This document shows positions 20,931 to 34,777 of a stretch of 64,000 nt of DNA, piece by piece. A program made the translations under genes and the position numbers. The stretch is from Macropodus opercularis (taxonomy: Eukaryota; Chordata; Actinopteri; Anabantiformes; Osphronemidae), in the NCBI GenBank assembly GCA_030770545.1, contig CM061105.1:10585001-10649000 (forward strand), in the 5' to 3' direction. Numbering within the stretch: the stretch's first letter is position 1; every line of letters starts with the position of its first letter. Below the pieces are notes generated by a model. That model saw nothing but the letters and a program-made list of their open reading frames with translations, was not told the origin of the DNA and made no database searches.

Positions 20931-23133
20931 AAGTTATTTTGAGGGTCCACTAACTTAGCGTTTTTCGGTGTTGGATAGAAAGTGAGACAGTAATTGTCCT
21001 TCAACTCTAGAGGGCCCTGTAGCGAGGTGGAAACCTCTGCTGAGCCTCTGTAGCGTGACTGAGCATAACACAGCTGTCAGGAGGTGTGGAAAGACCTCTC
21101 TGCTGCTCTCAGCTGCGAAAACACACACATACACACACACTTACACACGGTAACAGAAAAGCCAAGTTTTATTGTCGCAAGGTAATAAACCTTGTTAATT
21201 TTTTTCTGCTGATGAACGAATGTTGGCAGTCATTTCTTTAGAAATATTGTTCTCTTCCTAATACATCATAAAATGTGATAAAGCTGAGTTTGAGCCACAG
21301 TGATGAGTCAGTGCAAATATGGTAAATTGTAATTTATTGCTCACGTAAAAATCAAAATGCAGTTTTGAGCTGTATACAAAAACAAAGGGACATGAAGCAA
21401 AACATTGTTGTAGATTCCTACTCCGACATAACCGTCTAAAGTTCCATCATATAGGTTGTGAAGGGGATATTCTTTCAGCGAGCATTGTTGCGAAGAGTAA
21501 AATGACTCCTGAATTACTTGACAGTATCAAATGTTCTTACAGTGGAGTTTAACCAAAGCATAGACCATTCATCATCCTTTCTGAGATAGGCAGCCTGACA
21601 TTAAACAGGAGGGAAGCAGGTAGTCACACATCTCAGTTCTCACAAAACCTACAGAGAAAGTGTCATCAATAGGACCAGACTTTCTATGGTCGGACACGAT
21701 TGTTCAACATTGTGACCCTCATTTGTGAAAATATTTTTCTAAATATGTTTGATAGTGGAAATGTGGAGTTTGTCTATTTTCCTGATGAAATCAGGAAAAC
21801 TTTGTGTACCAGCCACAAAAATCACAAAATAGATTTGAATAATTTGAATTATAATGCTAAGCTCCCCTTGCTTTTCATTATTATTATGTATGTCTTTGTG
21901 AATTTGTGTTTAGAGCTCTATGTGCCTGATTGGACTGATCGTCCAGAGACACGTCCTCCACAAAGGACAAAAATCAAACCACAGGGTCAAAGACGGTCTT
22001 TGTTCTTCTTTGTATGGAAGTTGTGGCACATAGACTGTGTTTTATTGTTAGGTTACCTCTAGTAGCTTTTACTTACTTATACTAGTCGTTTTGCAGCTAA
22101 TACTAACAAAACCAGGGCAGTTTCACAACCTCAGCCTACGCCATTACCAGTACATGCTGTGTTTATTGTTGCAGCCGTGATGACAAAAATCAGTAGACCT
22201 GCATGAATGCGTTTTAATAATAGAGAGAACACTAAGAATCCTGCGTGGTACAGGCCTCATCTAGGTCGTCTGATAGGGCCGGCTGGGTTTCTGGTTTCGT
22301 ACGTGCTGCAGGATCAGCGTCTACCAGTACCTGGTGCAGCATCCTCTCATGACGGAAACTGGGCATATGAGACACGTTTGTTTATATCCTGAAGCCGACA
22401 TCGCGTGTCAGATGGGAGTCACCCACGTCAACACCGAACCCAAAACATGAATTCCCTTCAATAGAGACATTAGTCATTGCTGTTTACTATAGGCACTCTT
22501 TGTATCGTTACGTTGCGCCTTACTCACCAGTTAGGTTATTAAGTAAGCTTTAAAATCCCCAGAAGAACAACACTGAGGGTTTTCAGGGGCTGTTTGTGTA
22601 CGCATGCCTCACTGCCTCCCTTCAGATTGTTTAGATATGGGCCTCACCCCAACTGACAGCTTTCATTCAAGTCGTGCTGCTTTTATTGTTGAACTATTTC
22701 ACTGTTACCTCTCAAAACACGACGTTTTAACGCATTCAGGTGCTGGACAGGTTTGGTTTTCTCAACTTTTGGTTTGGTTTTCTCAGCGTCTCCAGATCCT
22801 GTGACACTGACACACAAAATATGACTTTGCATGCTACGGAGGCGTGTTTTATGCTGTCAACCTTTGCCAACATCATAATGAGAAGGTGTTCACAACTACA
22901 GTTATCTTAATGGATCTTCAGAGCGGTTGCTTGGCAGCGTGTGTTTAACAGTGCATGTGCTCATCCCAGGTTAAAAACAGTAATAAAACACCATTCACTT
23001 CTCATGCACAGCAGTGATTAAAGTTTCCAAAGAGTCTTTATTGTGTTGACACCATTGCTATACAATTACAAGCATCATATTTATGGGAAACTCTGACCTG
23101 CAGTACGTTCCCTATCTCTGAAGAATCAAACTG

Positions 23134-23162
23134 GTTGGTTTAACCGTTATTGTTAAACCAAC
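23134..23162. repeat. Perfect 11-bp inverted repeat
   Basis: GTTGGTTTAAC and GTTAAACCAAC are exact reverse complements around a 7-base loop. The stem is too short for a microRNA precursor. Confidence 0.85.
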
Positions 23163-24614
23163 TTTTACTGTAGTGTGGAAACATGGACGTTGCTTTGTTT
23201 GTTAACCCTGTGGGGGTTAACTTGGCTGAACATTACATCGTTAGTGTTGTTGCATCTTAGTTCACAAAGTAAACTTGTATTAATACAGTAAATGAGTAAC
23301 TGTCATAGTTTATCTATGTTCTCTAAACTAAACAGAGGACAGCTCAGTTAAAGTTAATATCTATTCAGCATTGCATACAGATTTTAATAGACATAAGTCA
23401 GCAAGCGGCAAAATGTGGGTGAGTTTGCCTCAGTTTGCCTGTGCATGTCTCTGACAGACCTCATCCTCACCATCAACTACAATGTTATGGTAAAACTGTG
23501 ACAATAATAAGCTTAAATACACAGAAATGATTCATTTCAACTCGTTGCCTCATGCACTTAGCTCAGATGTGACCTTAACCCGAAATGTTGTCCTGCACCT
23601 GAAGTGTAACGACTAACAGCACTAAACAACGCAATGTAAAGATATACCAGAGGATGGTTTATGATAGTTGATCCTAGCCTTCTGGGCTGTGTTATTCAAA
23701 GACACATAGCCAAGTGGATTAGGTGTCACAACAGAAGTACCAATGAATGCGCAGTTGTGTCAAAGCAGCTATAAAAAGCAGCTGCCCTCATTGTTCTGCT
23801 CTTCTTTCTGTTAAACACCACCCTTTCTCATTACATCTGAACCAGCTTGCTCACTAAGGAAAGCAAACGAAGCTCTTAAAATTGTTTTTCAGAAGTCAGC
23901 CCAGTGCGTCATGATGACTCAGGCTTTGTTTATGCCTTTCTGAATGGACATCATAACCTCCTACACTCCAGGAGAACTTGCTGCCTTTTCCCACTCTGAC
24001 CGTTCACCAACTCATCTCGACTCTGGATTTGCCATATGTGCATTGAGTTATTCATTGTCATGGCATCTGAAGGGCCATGAATTAACAAACAAACCCAACG
24101 TACTAACTGCTCGTGTTACTTTGTATTTTTGCAGGATGTGCAGAGAAAGAAATCCTTTAAAGCCCGAGGGTTGTTACTTATTAGAGCTGTGGCAGTTTGC
24201 ACCTGTGCGATGAGGAATTTCAGCTATTTCTAAAGTCTTACTTTCTAGCGCTCATGCAACTTGATAGACTGTGTTAAATGTTGGTGCTGTCAAGAGATTA
24301 ACATTTTTGTACAGTTGCGGTCAATCCAAAAATTACACTTTAATTTGTAGCAAGAAAGGTGCGTCCCACTTACAAAGCAGACTCCAGTGTCTCTTTACGG
24401 GTTCAGCGGCGTTGTTTTATGGATCATTTCCCGACTATTTCTGTGCCCTTTTACCTCATCTTTTGTTTTGTGTTTTTTGTTGGTAGTAGTTGTTTGATGC
24501 TGAATGAGGATCAGATTACAAAGACTTTGTTTTGATCTTGCTCCATACCACGGCAGACTTGGAATGACAAGAGGTCAACGGACGGGAAATGCTTTCATCG
24601 TGCCTGACTCTTTG

Positions 24615-24651
24615 ACTCTGGCCCTCCATTGTGTTTATGAAGGGCCAGAGT
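24615..24651. repeat. Perfect 11-bp inverted repeat
   Basis: ACTCTGGCCCT and AGGGCCAGAGT pair exactly around a 15-base loop. Pairing does not extend beyond the stem. Confidence 0.85.
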
Positions 24652-25660
24652 GTAAGTTCATGCTCCTTAATGGATTTCCCAGACCATCATCATATACACT
24701 GTCTCTGCTTGAAGGATATCTTTGCTTACTGCAGTTCTGTGACACAAATTACTAGTGAATGTGGCAGCACGTGTAAAGAAAGGAAACCAATTCTAGTTCT
24801 GTGCTGTTTGCAAACACTATAATATTAATTTTATTATCATAAAGACTCAGGCAAAGATTAACAGACACTGGCATATAACAATGGAATAGTAATTTCCTTT
24901 CTCCCATAGTCTGCACAGTCTGGGTCAAAGGTAAGAGACAGACCACGGACAGAGGATGGACGTCCCTGTCCTTCAAAGGGACTGAAATAGAAATTGTGGT
25001 CCTCTAGAGCTCTCAAACGACCTCATCATAACCCATCTTCCCTTCTCAGACCTGACAAACACTGGGCGTACTAAAAAAAACATCCTTTCACAAGCTGTCC
25101 CACTGTCAGCTTCCTGAAAAAGGTATACCAACACTCAAACAGAGTGTCTTGAACCTGAACTTCCCTGTTAAGCAACAACAACTGGTGACTCATGTAATTT
25201 GGCCGAGATTCTCACTGACGATTAAACATCGCTCTATAACGTAAGCTCCAGCCAAACAATTGAATGTCTCTGCTTTTTATAGCATAAGGTTGCATCTCTT
25301 AAATGACTAGGAAATACTCCCAGCAATATCCGAATGCATGAAAAAGCTTTATTCTGCCACTCACCACCAACACTTGACTGCTTTTATTGACTTCTAAATA
25401 CCTCGTCAACAGGATTTGGATTATTAAAAGCTCTGGATCCATCAAGGCACCAAGGAGATTTCAAACCGCCTAAGACTTGACGTCTTGTTTACTTTGGGTG
25501 TTTTCCAGCCGAACAGATCTTGGGCGCAAATTGAATTATTCTGTCGTCTGGTTTGAACATTACCCATTTGAGTCATGCACAGGCTTATTTTCATGTGTTC
25601 ACCAGTCATAATCAGGAATGTTTATATAGTCAACTGATTTATGTTGCTTTATCTGATGTT

Positions 25661-26105
25661 GCTGATCAGATAGATGAAGAATGATTCATAAAAGAGGTGG
25701 AGCAGAGTTTCTCACGCACTTTGCTGGCATGGGCTGATTGGATGACTGGGCAAGTTTGCCCTTCTTTAAAAGCCTCCTCAGCGGCCTTACGTCTCATCCA
25801 TAGTTTCAAGTCGTCAACAGCCAGTGAACAGCCCCAAACAGAAACAGGACTTAAGCACCAAACGAATGCAAAACTGAGCTCGTCGAAAAAACGAGCTGGT
25901 ATCTTTAAACACTGCACATGCCCCATTAATCTGTCTCGGATCTCCTTACTGAAAAAATACAAGAGAAGATTGCATTTCAGGCCTAGTTTACGTTCTTGTC
26001 ATTGCAGACATACCACACACCTAAACTCATACAATGTTGAAGAGTCAGAATGCCAGGAGCTCATTTCTTTTCATGGAGGGGCATATCTTAAACAAGAGCC
26101 GTAAC
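25661..26105. promoter_or_regulatory. Candidate conserved non-coding element
   Basis: A stretch of higher complexity within AT-rich surroundings, open on plus (to 26103) and on minus (25666-25962). Neither translation resembles a known protein, and no splice context is evident. It contains a CTTAAG NKX-like motif and GATTGGATGA. A regulatory element is more likely than an exon, but neither is established. Confidence 0.25.
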
Positions 26106-29100
26106 ACATTTAGATTAGTTGTCCAGTTATGATGTTTTTATGAACTTTTTTGTATAAGCTATCATTTTTATCATTTTTATTCTATCAGTAATAAAAATCA
26201 CAGGACTTCTTAAAGGGCTTAAATAGATTTCACTTGGACCAAGCAGCTCTTCCTGCACAAAAAAGTCTAAATATGTTAACAGTGATTAAGCAGCTCATTC
26301 ATGCTTAAAATGGGTGTCACATCTGGACGAGTGACATTCTTTTAAATTACATCTAGACTGACGTCTTGCTGCCTGACAGGCAAACATGATTTTTCCAGAG
26401 ATTATACAAATATAATGTGAGAAAAGGTTTTTCTACTAGCAAAAGTCATGCAAGTAATCGATTCTCGGGACTTAGTAGTAGTACTACCAAACTCTAATGC
26501 ATGAAAACATGATCCAGACTTTCCTGACCCCAGTTTGTCTGATCAAACTAAGATTTCTGTGTCTTATTTATATCCACTCGATCCACTCAAATAAAGTCTA
26601 AAAAATCTACACACATTACAACCTGTTGCCACTGTGATCGTTGACATAAACAAACCACCTTTTTCACTTCATAATGGCCCAAGACGATAACATGTGCATT
26701 TGACTGTTTATTAACATATGCAACACGTACAGTATTTGCACAGTTTCTATATAATAAAATGTGCTGTGATGAAATTCTAGTGGCACACGACATAAAATGT
26801 AAGGTGTCAAAAGCTACATGACACCTGCTGTGGACAACACAACTGATAGTATTTCGAAAAAAAATATAGGTCAACCATAGAGCTAATAACTCTATACTGG
26901 ATGTTATGAAAATAAATATCAACATAGTAAAACCATAAAACACACTTTACATCCCCACAGGGTTGCGTTATAACATTCACACACACAGAGATATGGTTGT
27001 TTTATGCAGTGGCACAAGAGCATTTGTTACACTGATAATAAACCACAGTTTATATTTAAACTGCTGGTTAGAAATTAGTATGATAAAATGTCATCAGACC
27101 ATGAGGTAATGGTGCTGTCACCACAAGCTATTGATCTAGGAAAAGTCTGACAATGATTCTTTATCAGCAAACCTTCAAATTAGTTATGATTTAGTAAATA
27201 GTTTGAATGATCACATCATGTCACGTGTCTGACAGGATGTGACTAAGCAACGTACATCGATCACTGGTTCTGATGGGGAGTAGTGACATAAAAGCTTTTC
27301 ATGTGGTAGTCAAATGTGTTTGGTAGCAGCTTTCTTCTAGTGCAACTACATCCATAGTTAAATACCTTTTCCACAAGTTTGCTGTGTTGAATCTACAAAC
27401 AGTGTTTCACAGTTTGCCCATATGAAATCTGTAATAAATAAGTTTATTATTGATTATACACTGATTTAATATGTATCAAAGACAATGCTTTTTTCAGTAT
27501 TATGAAATCCTTTCTTTTCTTTGGTAAAAGCTGGAACAGATAGAACTTTTAGAACTTTCAGCCTCAGGCAAAGGTAGAGTTGCCAGACAACACAAATTGT
27601 CCCAATCCCCTCTTGATTTGAATTACTGGACTCGGTCACAATGGGAACGAGACGTTGGGAAAGCGTTTACATCAGCTTAGTGGGAAAATATTTGAAGCGA
27701 CCCACTGCTGCCTACGTCAGTGAGGTTGAGAAAATTAATCCAGATGTTTCAGCTCATTGCTGGCATGATTGTGATGCTGCACATGTTGTGGCACTTACTT
27801 TGGCTTTTTATGTTTGAACAAACAATGCATCCATTATCATAACTTTTTCTATTTCTATTTCTGGTCTCTTTTCTCTCGTTTTCTATTAATCACTGCTTTA
27901 ATTGAACAATTCAACGCTGGTTAAAATATGTTCCAAAGTGTTGATCCAAACGCTGTCATCCCCAGATTCTCAGTACGAGATCAGGCCTCATCTGATGCTG
28001 CTTTCACAAGACAGTTTAATCTAGTGCTAACACTGAACAGAGCATTGATCTGGTGCAGCCCTGCAGTTGGGCCAAAGGAAGAGATCTCTGGACTGAGGAG
28101 CAGGGTAATTCTTTGTGTGTATGCAAACTGTCTTAGAAAATACATTAGTGCTGTCAACGTGTGTGGAATCACACGTTTATGGAGCCGTCGATACGATAGG
28201 AACTCGCAGCATCACAACTGTAATTCATCCACACACACATCAAACGTGATGTAAACATTCCCCATTCACAGACGTTATGAGTAAACTCACACACGGCTGG
28301 AAGCACTGTGCCGAGTTCAGGTCCGGCCAAGAAAGTGGACCCAGAACAGGTCTGGAAGCGTGTGGCTTGGAAATAAATATCATTAAACTCAGCTGTCAGA
28401 TTGCATTTGGCTCTGCTGAGGGTGCCGCCATCCATAAGAGCTTGGCTGTGCTCCACGCGAGCGCTGGTTTCCTCGCTTTCCTCCCTCCTGACGCACACTC
28501 ATACACAGACCACCTGGGAGATGTGTTTATGGACTTTACCAGAGACCACACGGAAAACAGACATCGCTTTTATTCCACGTTAAGCACAAAAGATCTAAAT
28601 AACCTCATTCATTTAAATCCAAAATGCAGTTTTGTCAGTGGGAAACAGGGAGTACACAGTTGTGCTGTGATCACAGACAAAGACTCGCTTTTATAAACAA
28701 GCACAAACACACACTGGACTGGGGTTTGCTGGTCTGTAGTTAAAAGCAGCAGTATAAATATTTTTTACAGCTACCTTGCCTTGTGGTGTTTCCCAGAGAG
28801 GAGACAATCAAATTAAGAACAACAATCCCGGTAACCAAAGCAACAAAAATAAAATGTGGCAACAAACACTAAAAAAAAAAAAAAGCAGAGACGATTATTA
28901 TTATTCTGCAAGATGAACAGCGTTTAAATCTTCTTGACAGGATGGCATTTGCCCTCTGATTGACTTCTGTCTGTGTAGGTGTAAATAAGGCGTGTGCTGG
29001 TAAACCTGGGTTGGTTTCGTGCAAAGGCAGCTTTTAACAGGTACTCACCTACAGGGAGTTCCTTCTGCTACTTGCACGCAGATACCTTTGTTGTCAGAGC

Positions 29101-32100
29101 AGTGAATCTTTTCTTCCTCTAAATCTCCCTTTCTTTCATTTGAGAATAACCCAAACAGGTCCTGGAGACGTAGCAGTCCTGTAAGTTCACCTGAAGGGGA
29201 TCCCATCGCTGATTTTCTTTTTTTTCCTGCCTGCACATATTAAGCCTGGAGGCACTAAGGCAGGCAGAACATGTTACACGTACTTGAGGCAGGCTAAGCC
29301 TTAAAACAACTTTTAGATGTTGTACAGGCTGCTGCAGATAATGATTTCACTTAGTTTATAAATATAATTTCAGGACTATGTAGGTTTCATTATAAATAAT
29401 TAGAATGTAAATAATGCTCCCTCTTGGAAAGTCTGACCATTCTGTCCAGTAATGTGACTTTAAAAGTTTTAAGATTTTGATTTTGAGTCACTATGACAAG
29501 TCTGTAAAAGCAGACCCTGATAGTATCACAGCTCATATCAGAAGATCTCACATGCCAGATTTGTAAAAGCATGGCATCACGCAACTGTTGTCTGGAGAAA
29601 TGAAAGGTGCAGATTACTGGCAATTACTGGCCATACGAACTGCTTAATCTTGATATTTACAGTAGGCATTTTTGTGTAACAGAGAGCAACGTGGAAGTGC
29701 TCCAGGAAGCACGCTTTGGTTTTCTGCACCAAGAAGAAATTCATTCCGTAATGAGAACAATGATATTGGCAGGTTTAATTTCACGTGTAGCAGTTACGAT
29801 GTCTCACGGTAAATAAATAAAGCTCTGCAGCACCTTCAGATTTCAGTGATGATGACGAACGTCGTAATGTTTATCTGTGTTGCGTTTGTTCCTCTAGGGT
29901 GTCAGTTTAAATACGACCAGCTCTGTGTCGCCTGCTGTGATCAGGGAGTGACATGAAGGATTGTTCAGCTGTTTCATGCTGGTGTGGTTAGCACCTGACA
30001 AGTAACCTGCAAACAATGCAGGTGGAGCAGATGAGCAAGAAGGTCTATTGATGTCTTTAATAAAGAAGGGTGTGGAGCAAGTAAATGTCAAAAGAAATGA
30101 ATTTAGATAAACATCTTTATAAATGTTCATGTAATGTCCTCTTGCAGTTTACACAATGCACTGACTCAATGTAAATACCCACCCAGTTTGATTCTTTCTT
30201 TGATCACTGTGCTTCCATGTAGTGGTTTTAGCAAGTTTTATGAATATTCCTGTATATGTCTATGGAAAAGTTGAGAGAGACCGGCTGCATGTCAACACAG
30301 ACTAATAAGCTTTTTTCAAGGTTCATAACTTTATAACGTTGTGATATTTTAAGTGTGTGAAAATCATTCCACCTTAAATTATCACTGCAATATTCTCAGT
30401 TTTTACTTTTGTGCCCTTATTCACTATGAGGAGTTGATTTTTTTTTAATCAAGCCTTTACTTGCGTGTCCAGAATGATTAATTTATTTCTGCAACCACAA
30501 GGACTATTTGAATCATAATAAAAGACACAATAACGAGAGAGAGAAAGACACAACACGCACAAATGAAGAAAGTAAATAACAAAAACACCTTGATCAAAAA
30601 CATCTATCAAATCGCTTGTTTCCTGTATACAAATACAAAGGACAATGTATCTGTCGATTTGATAAATGCCCCTAGATTGCTAGAGAATGACAGCATTCTC
30701 AGCCAATCAGAATTAGTCATGACCCCCCCGCCCCCTGGCCCCAGGTCCTAAAGCCCATCAGCGATACACGGACTGGTTTGATTGACGGACAGGAAGTAGG
30801 CGTCACACAGGTAACAAACTTTTCGCAGCAAAACAGCAAAGGTATGAGAAACTTTACATTTACCTTTAATGAAGCGACTTGTTGTTGTTGTCTGGCTTCT
30901 GTCTACATTGCTTTGGCCCAGCGGGCTTTGTGTTGTTTTTATTAGAGATATGTTTCGACCACGTAGCGTCAATGCATAACATTGTTGTATTATTTCGTGA
31001 TCGGTGCTTTTGTCGTTTCTGTTTTTATTGCGGTCTTTACACTTTCAGTCTTGTTTGGCTGTCATATAAATCTCCAAAACGTTCTCATGGCTGCCAGGCC
31101 ATAGATGCTATATCTTTAGAAATATGAAACCAAAGGAAGCATATTGTCCAAAAATAAAAGGTTTTGAAATTTAAAAATTGTTGTAACTGAATGCTTTTTA
31201 GCATTAAAAAATGCAGCAGACATTTTGAAGTGAATATAAAAGGTGTAAAACAAGAGCAGTGATTAATCAGTGGAAGACCAGCCTTTGAATTGTAACTGGT
31301 TTCTGAAGACGTGTCTTCACGCTGAACAAACCTGTATGACTTGTGAATAAATTTTCTTTTTATTGTTTTCCCTCCCATCGTTTGGCAGTTCATTTGATGC
31401 GTATCTCTGAACTGCGAGACCAAAATAGCAACTTAAACAAAGCAGCGACAGGCCAGGGCCTGCTCTCAGGCCTTCTTTTAGAGACACTTTTCCTAAGACG
31501 TGACAAAACATGCTCTTTTGTTTGCTGTCGTGCTGCAATTTGTTTCTCACCACCTCAGTTTGAAGATATTTAAACACATCAAAGGGTCAAAAAAATGAAA
31601 TGGCTAAACTTACAAAGCTTTGCGTTCATCACGTCGTACTTTACTAAGCAGTTAGAGCGACAAGACAAAACATGTTCACAGGCTTCATATATACCTGAAT
31701 AACACGCACTGTAGACTGTCTGATGACTAAGAACACACACATTTGCGCAAAACCACAATGCTCCAGTTAAATACTGAGACAGCGGGTACATGGTTTCAAA
31801 ACAGAGTTGTCAAAATACTGTAATTAGTGGCTGGTGAAATATTTTGAGGTGGTGTGTATTGTACAACGATAATAAACACAGAGCTGCCATAAATAGCATG
31901 AAGGAATGCCTGGAATCAACATGGAGCTGTGTTTTTATTTTGAAGCCCTGAATACAGGCCTGGCTCTGTAAGACACTCAGTGACCTCGATGCATTTGCAG
32001 CACAATCTTTTTGCTAAACATCTGATTTTCATCACTCTTCCCAGCTTTGTTCTTTACACCTGCAGTCAACTGAATGTATTTATTCTTCTTCTTCGTGCCC

Positions 32101-34500
32101 TTTGACAAATGACCGGAAAACTATGTTCTTCTATAAACAACTAGGCAGAGGGAAGTCATTACAAGTCACGGGCTTGTGACTTTGTCTCTTTCATGAGTTA
32201 CCACTGGAAAGTGCTGTTTAACTAAAGATCAGAGCTTATGAAATAGAGAAGAAATAAGTTAACCACAACGTTCCAGTATGTTATGGGCCACATACACGCA
32301 CTGGGCCCTTTATTCGATACACCTGTAAAGTTCAGTTCAATCCAATCCATCCTGTGAAATCTACTTTTACAAGGTTAGACTTTCTCAGTTTTTATGTTCA
32401 AGCTGTCAGAAAGGTTATAGTCGTGATAAATGTTTATTATCGGGGTCACTGTGGGAGCTGGGGTTTTATTGCGGTGCATTATATTATGAGTTGGTTGTAA
32501 TGTTTTGTTCCCTTCTTTTATTTTAAATATGTTGACCAACACATTAGAACAGCTTTTATTATAACCCCGCTGAATTAGATTGAATCACATTATATAGGTA
32601 CTGTACCTGATGAAGTGGGGCCTGGTGAGTGTATGTAAATCTGAATATGCGACTCGTTGTCTTGGCTTGACTTTGTGATTCTTGAATGTTTGGAAAACAG
32701 ACAAAGTGCCAGCAAGTCACCAAGCTGTGCTAACAACAACCAAGGTGTGAGTCACCGAAGTCTGGCTACGTGTTTTAGAGTATTACTCATTTCAGCGTAT
32801 CAACAGTAAGTAATACTTGAACGCCAGAGTCACAGGCACACTGACGGACTGAATCTGTTCTAATTTCACCAGCAATGCCGACCTGCCTCTTTAAACAGGT
32901 TTCTGTCTTAGTTGCTCACAGGTGTGTGCTTCAAAAACGGAGTTCATGAAAACTGGCGTGTTTTGTTTGCTGAAAGGCTCCGCAGCCTACTGTAATCTGA
33001 AATGCTCGTAAATCTCTCAACGCACACTGACAGCAGGTCGGAGAAAGACAGAGGCAACAAGAGAAGGAGCGTCTCCTTAGAATAATTTATGACAGCACAG
33101 TTTGTCACCGAGTGAGGAAAATGTAGCCATACAGACACTTATCTAAACTCTGGCTTAATGTTTTTACAAATGCTTTTGTCCACAGTTGACGTACCTGCCA
33201 GGCATCTGAGCCATGTAGAGGTCCGTCGTGGTAAAATAAAGGTAAAGTAAATCAAGCTCAAATGTATCTTTATTTTTGTCATGACATATGGTGATAAGGA
33301 TTTAAAGCAGTAAGCTTCCAGTTCTTGATGCATATAAATTAACTGAATAGGCTGAGTTCAGTTGTCTGAAAAGTCCCCAGTGGAAGTGGTTCATTAACCA
33401 TTAATAATGAAGCCCAAATAACCCAGTTGTTAAGAGTGTCTTAGTAAATAAAGGGCTTTTTATTATACACCTCTGGCTGTGTGAGCCGCAAATATTCCTC
33501 TCCAGTTCCACCCTCAAAGCCGTAAGAGATAAGGTGTTATTAACTAGAATCTGATGAGCACGACACGATGGCCTCGCAAGCTGCTACATGCAGCGAACAG
33601 AATGAATACATGGTATTTGAGCTGCTGTCATTGTGTGGTTAGCTTACAAGTATCCATCCTTGAGATGCCACCTTTCAAAATAGTGACTTCACCGAGGATT
33701 GGGTGTCCTAGTGAGCACAAACACACTGCTACCAGAAAATGAAAACGTTCACACTATAGCGCAAACATGTGTAAGCTACCTGCAAATCCGCTTGAAAAAG
33801 CACAGTTAGCAGAAACAGAAATCAAGCCACCCGGCACAGAGGCCAAGTGTGATGGCAACATTGGTTTCCTGGTGCCGTGTGTTATATTTGCAGGTGACTA
33901 GTTGGTGACAGTATCACAGTTCAACCAATGAAACTAGTAAGTGTTACAGTAAGTTCAACGTGAATGTGAAATTAACCTGAGGTAGTGAGTGGGAGGGGAA
34001 GAGGCCTGTAGGGCAGTAAACACCGACAGCTGGGAAATGCAGTGAACAGCTGTGTTCAATGAATATTTTCACCTGTTGGGCATATTTTCATTATTACGCT
34101 GCTGGAATGGCACCACAACTGACTCCACCTGTTCTTTCCACCTGTCTCTCAAAACCTTTAGGCCTCTGTCTCTGTGCTGCATAAATAGGCCTACTACCTG
34201 GAAAACAGCGTAGAGCCAATGGTGAAAATGTGAAGAATTTAAATATAAATATGTTTATTATAGTGTCGCCTATGCCTAACCATGACAAGCGATATCGAGC
34301 TACCTGCAGGCTTTAAAGATACACGGGAATCATACGCCACCTGGTTGTCTCAGGTGAAATAGTCCCAACATTTCGCTTTATCACATTTCACAGGTGCCAC
34401 AATCATGAAGGGGCACAGAACTGTGACTATAGTCACTTGTCTGCTACTAAATAAGCTCCGTGGCTTTAAACGCGCGACGAAGGTGTGACTTTTATTACAG
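26106..34500. other. Intergenic upstream of foxq1a, no gene recognised
   Basis: About 8.4 kb of mostly AT-rich sequence. No exon of a known gene (including exoc2, which lies here in mammals) was recognised. There are short A and T runs (for example 28870-28884) and a C-rich run at 30723-30743. A weak minus-strand CTCF-like match (complement of ACGCCACCTGGTTG) lies at 34334-34347, about 260 bp before the foxq1a TATA box. Confidence 0.4.
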
Positions 34501-34533
34501 GCTGTCGTGATCGTTATTTCCACCTGTTTTCCG

Positions 34534-34541
34534 ATGCAAAT
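34534..34541 (+). promoter_or_regulatory. foxq1a: Octamer (POU) motif in foxq1a promoter
   Basis: Perfect ATGCAAAT 54 bp upstream of the TATA box, followed by a GC-box type CCCCGCCTCC at about 34559. The combined spacing looks like a proximal promoter. Confidence 0.55.
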
Positions 34542-34594
34542 CTTTTGAGATATTGTAGCCCCGCCTCCTTGGGATGGTCCTGAGGTGAGCCGCC

Positions 34595-34600
34595 TATAAA
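34595..34600 (+). promoter_or_regulatory. foxq1a: foxq1a TATA box
   Basis: CCTATAAAC lies 183 bp upstream of the foxq1a ATG, predicting transcription start near 34625 and a 5' UTR of about 150 bp. Confidence 0.65.
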
Positions 34601-34649
34601 CTCCTGCTCTCAGACTGTAGGTGAGACGCGACGCAGGGCTCTGGCAGGT

Positions 34650-34712
34650 ATGCCAGCGAAGAAGGACTGGCTCATATTCAAAGCAGACAGCGCCTTGACG
34701 CACACGAGTTAA
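34650..34712 (+). CDS. Upstream ORF in the foxq1a 5' UTR
   Basis: ATG at 34650 opens a 20-codon frame (MPAKKDWLIF...) ending at TAA 34710-34712, 65 bp before the main ATG. The -3 base is a purine. If transcription starts near 34625 this would be translated first and could damp foxq1a translation. No family is recognised; it is a candidate only. Confidence 0.35.
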   Translation: MPAKKDWLIFKADSALTHTS

Positions 34713-34777
34713 GGATTTTACGCACAGAACAGAACTGGACAGACCGAGTTTGGCGCTGGTGGAAGCGATCAAAGAGG

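Larger units (their letters stand above)
20931..25660. other. Intergenic, no gene recognised
   Basis: AT-rich sequence with unremarkable short frames. It contains two small perfect hairpins (23134-23162 and 24615-24651) and a short direct duplication of TTTGGTTTTCTCA near 22748 and 22770. No RNA gene or mobile element was identified. Confidence 0.4.

Noticed and set aside
33981..33998. let-7-like string TGAGGTAGT
   Set aside because: Only the first nine bases resemble the seed and no hairpin surrounds it.
14811..34500. exoc2 exons between irf4a and foxq1a
   Set aside because: No translated segment in this interval resembled Sec5/Exoc2; short exons could be missed by eye.
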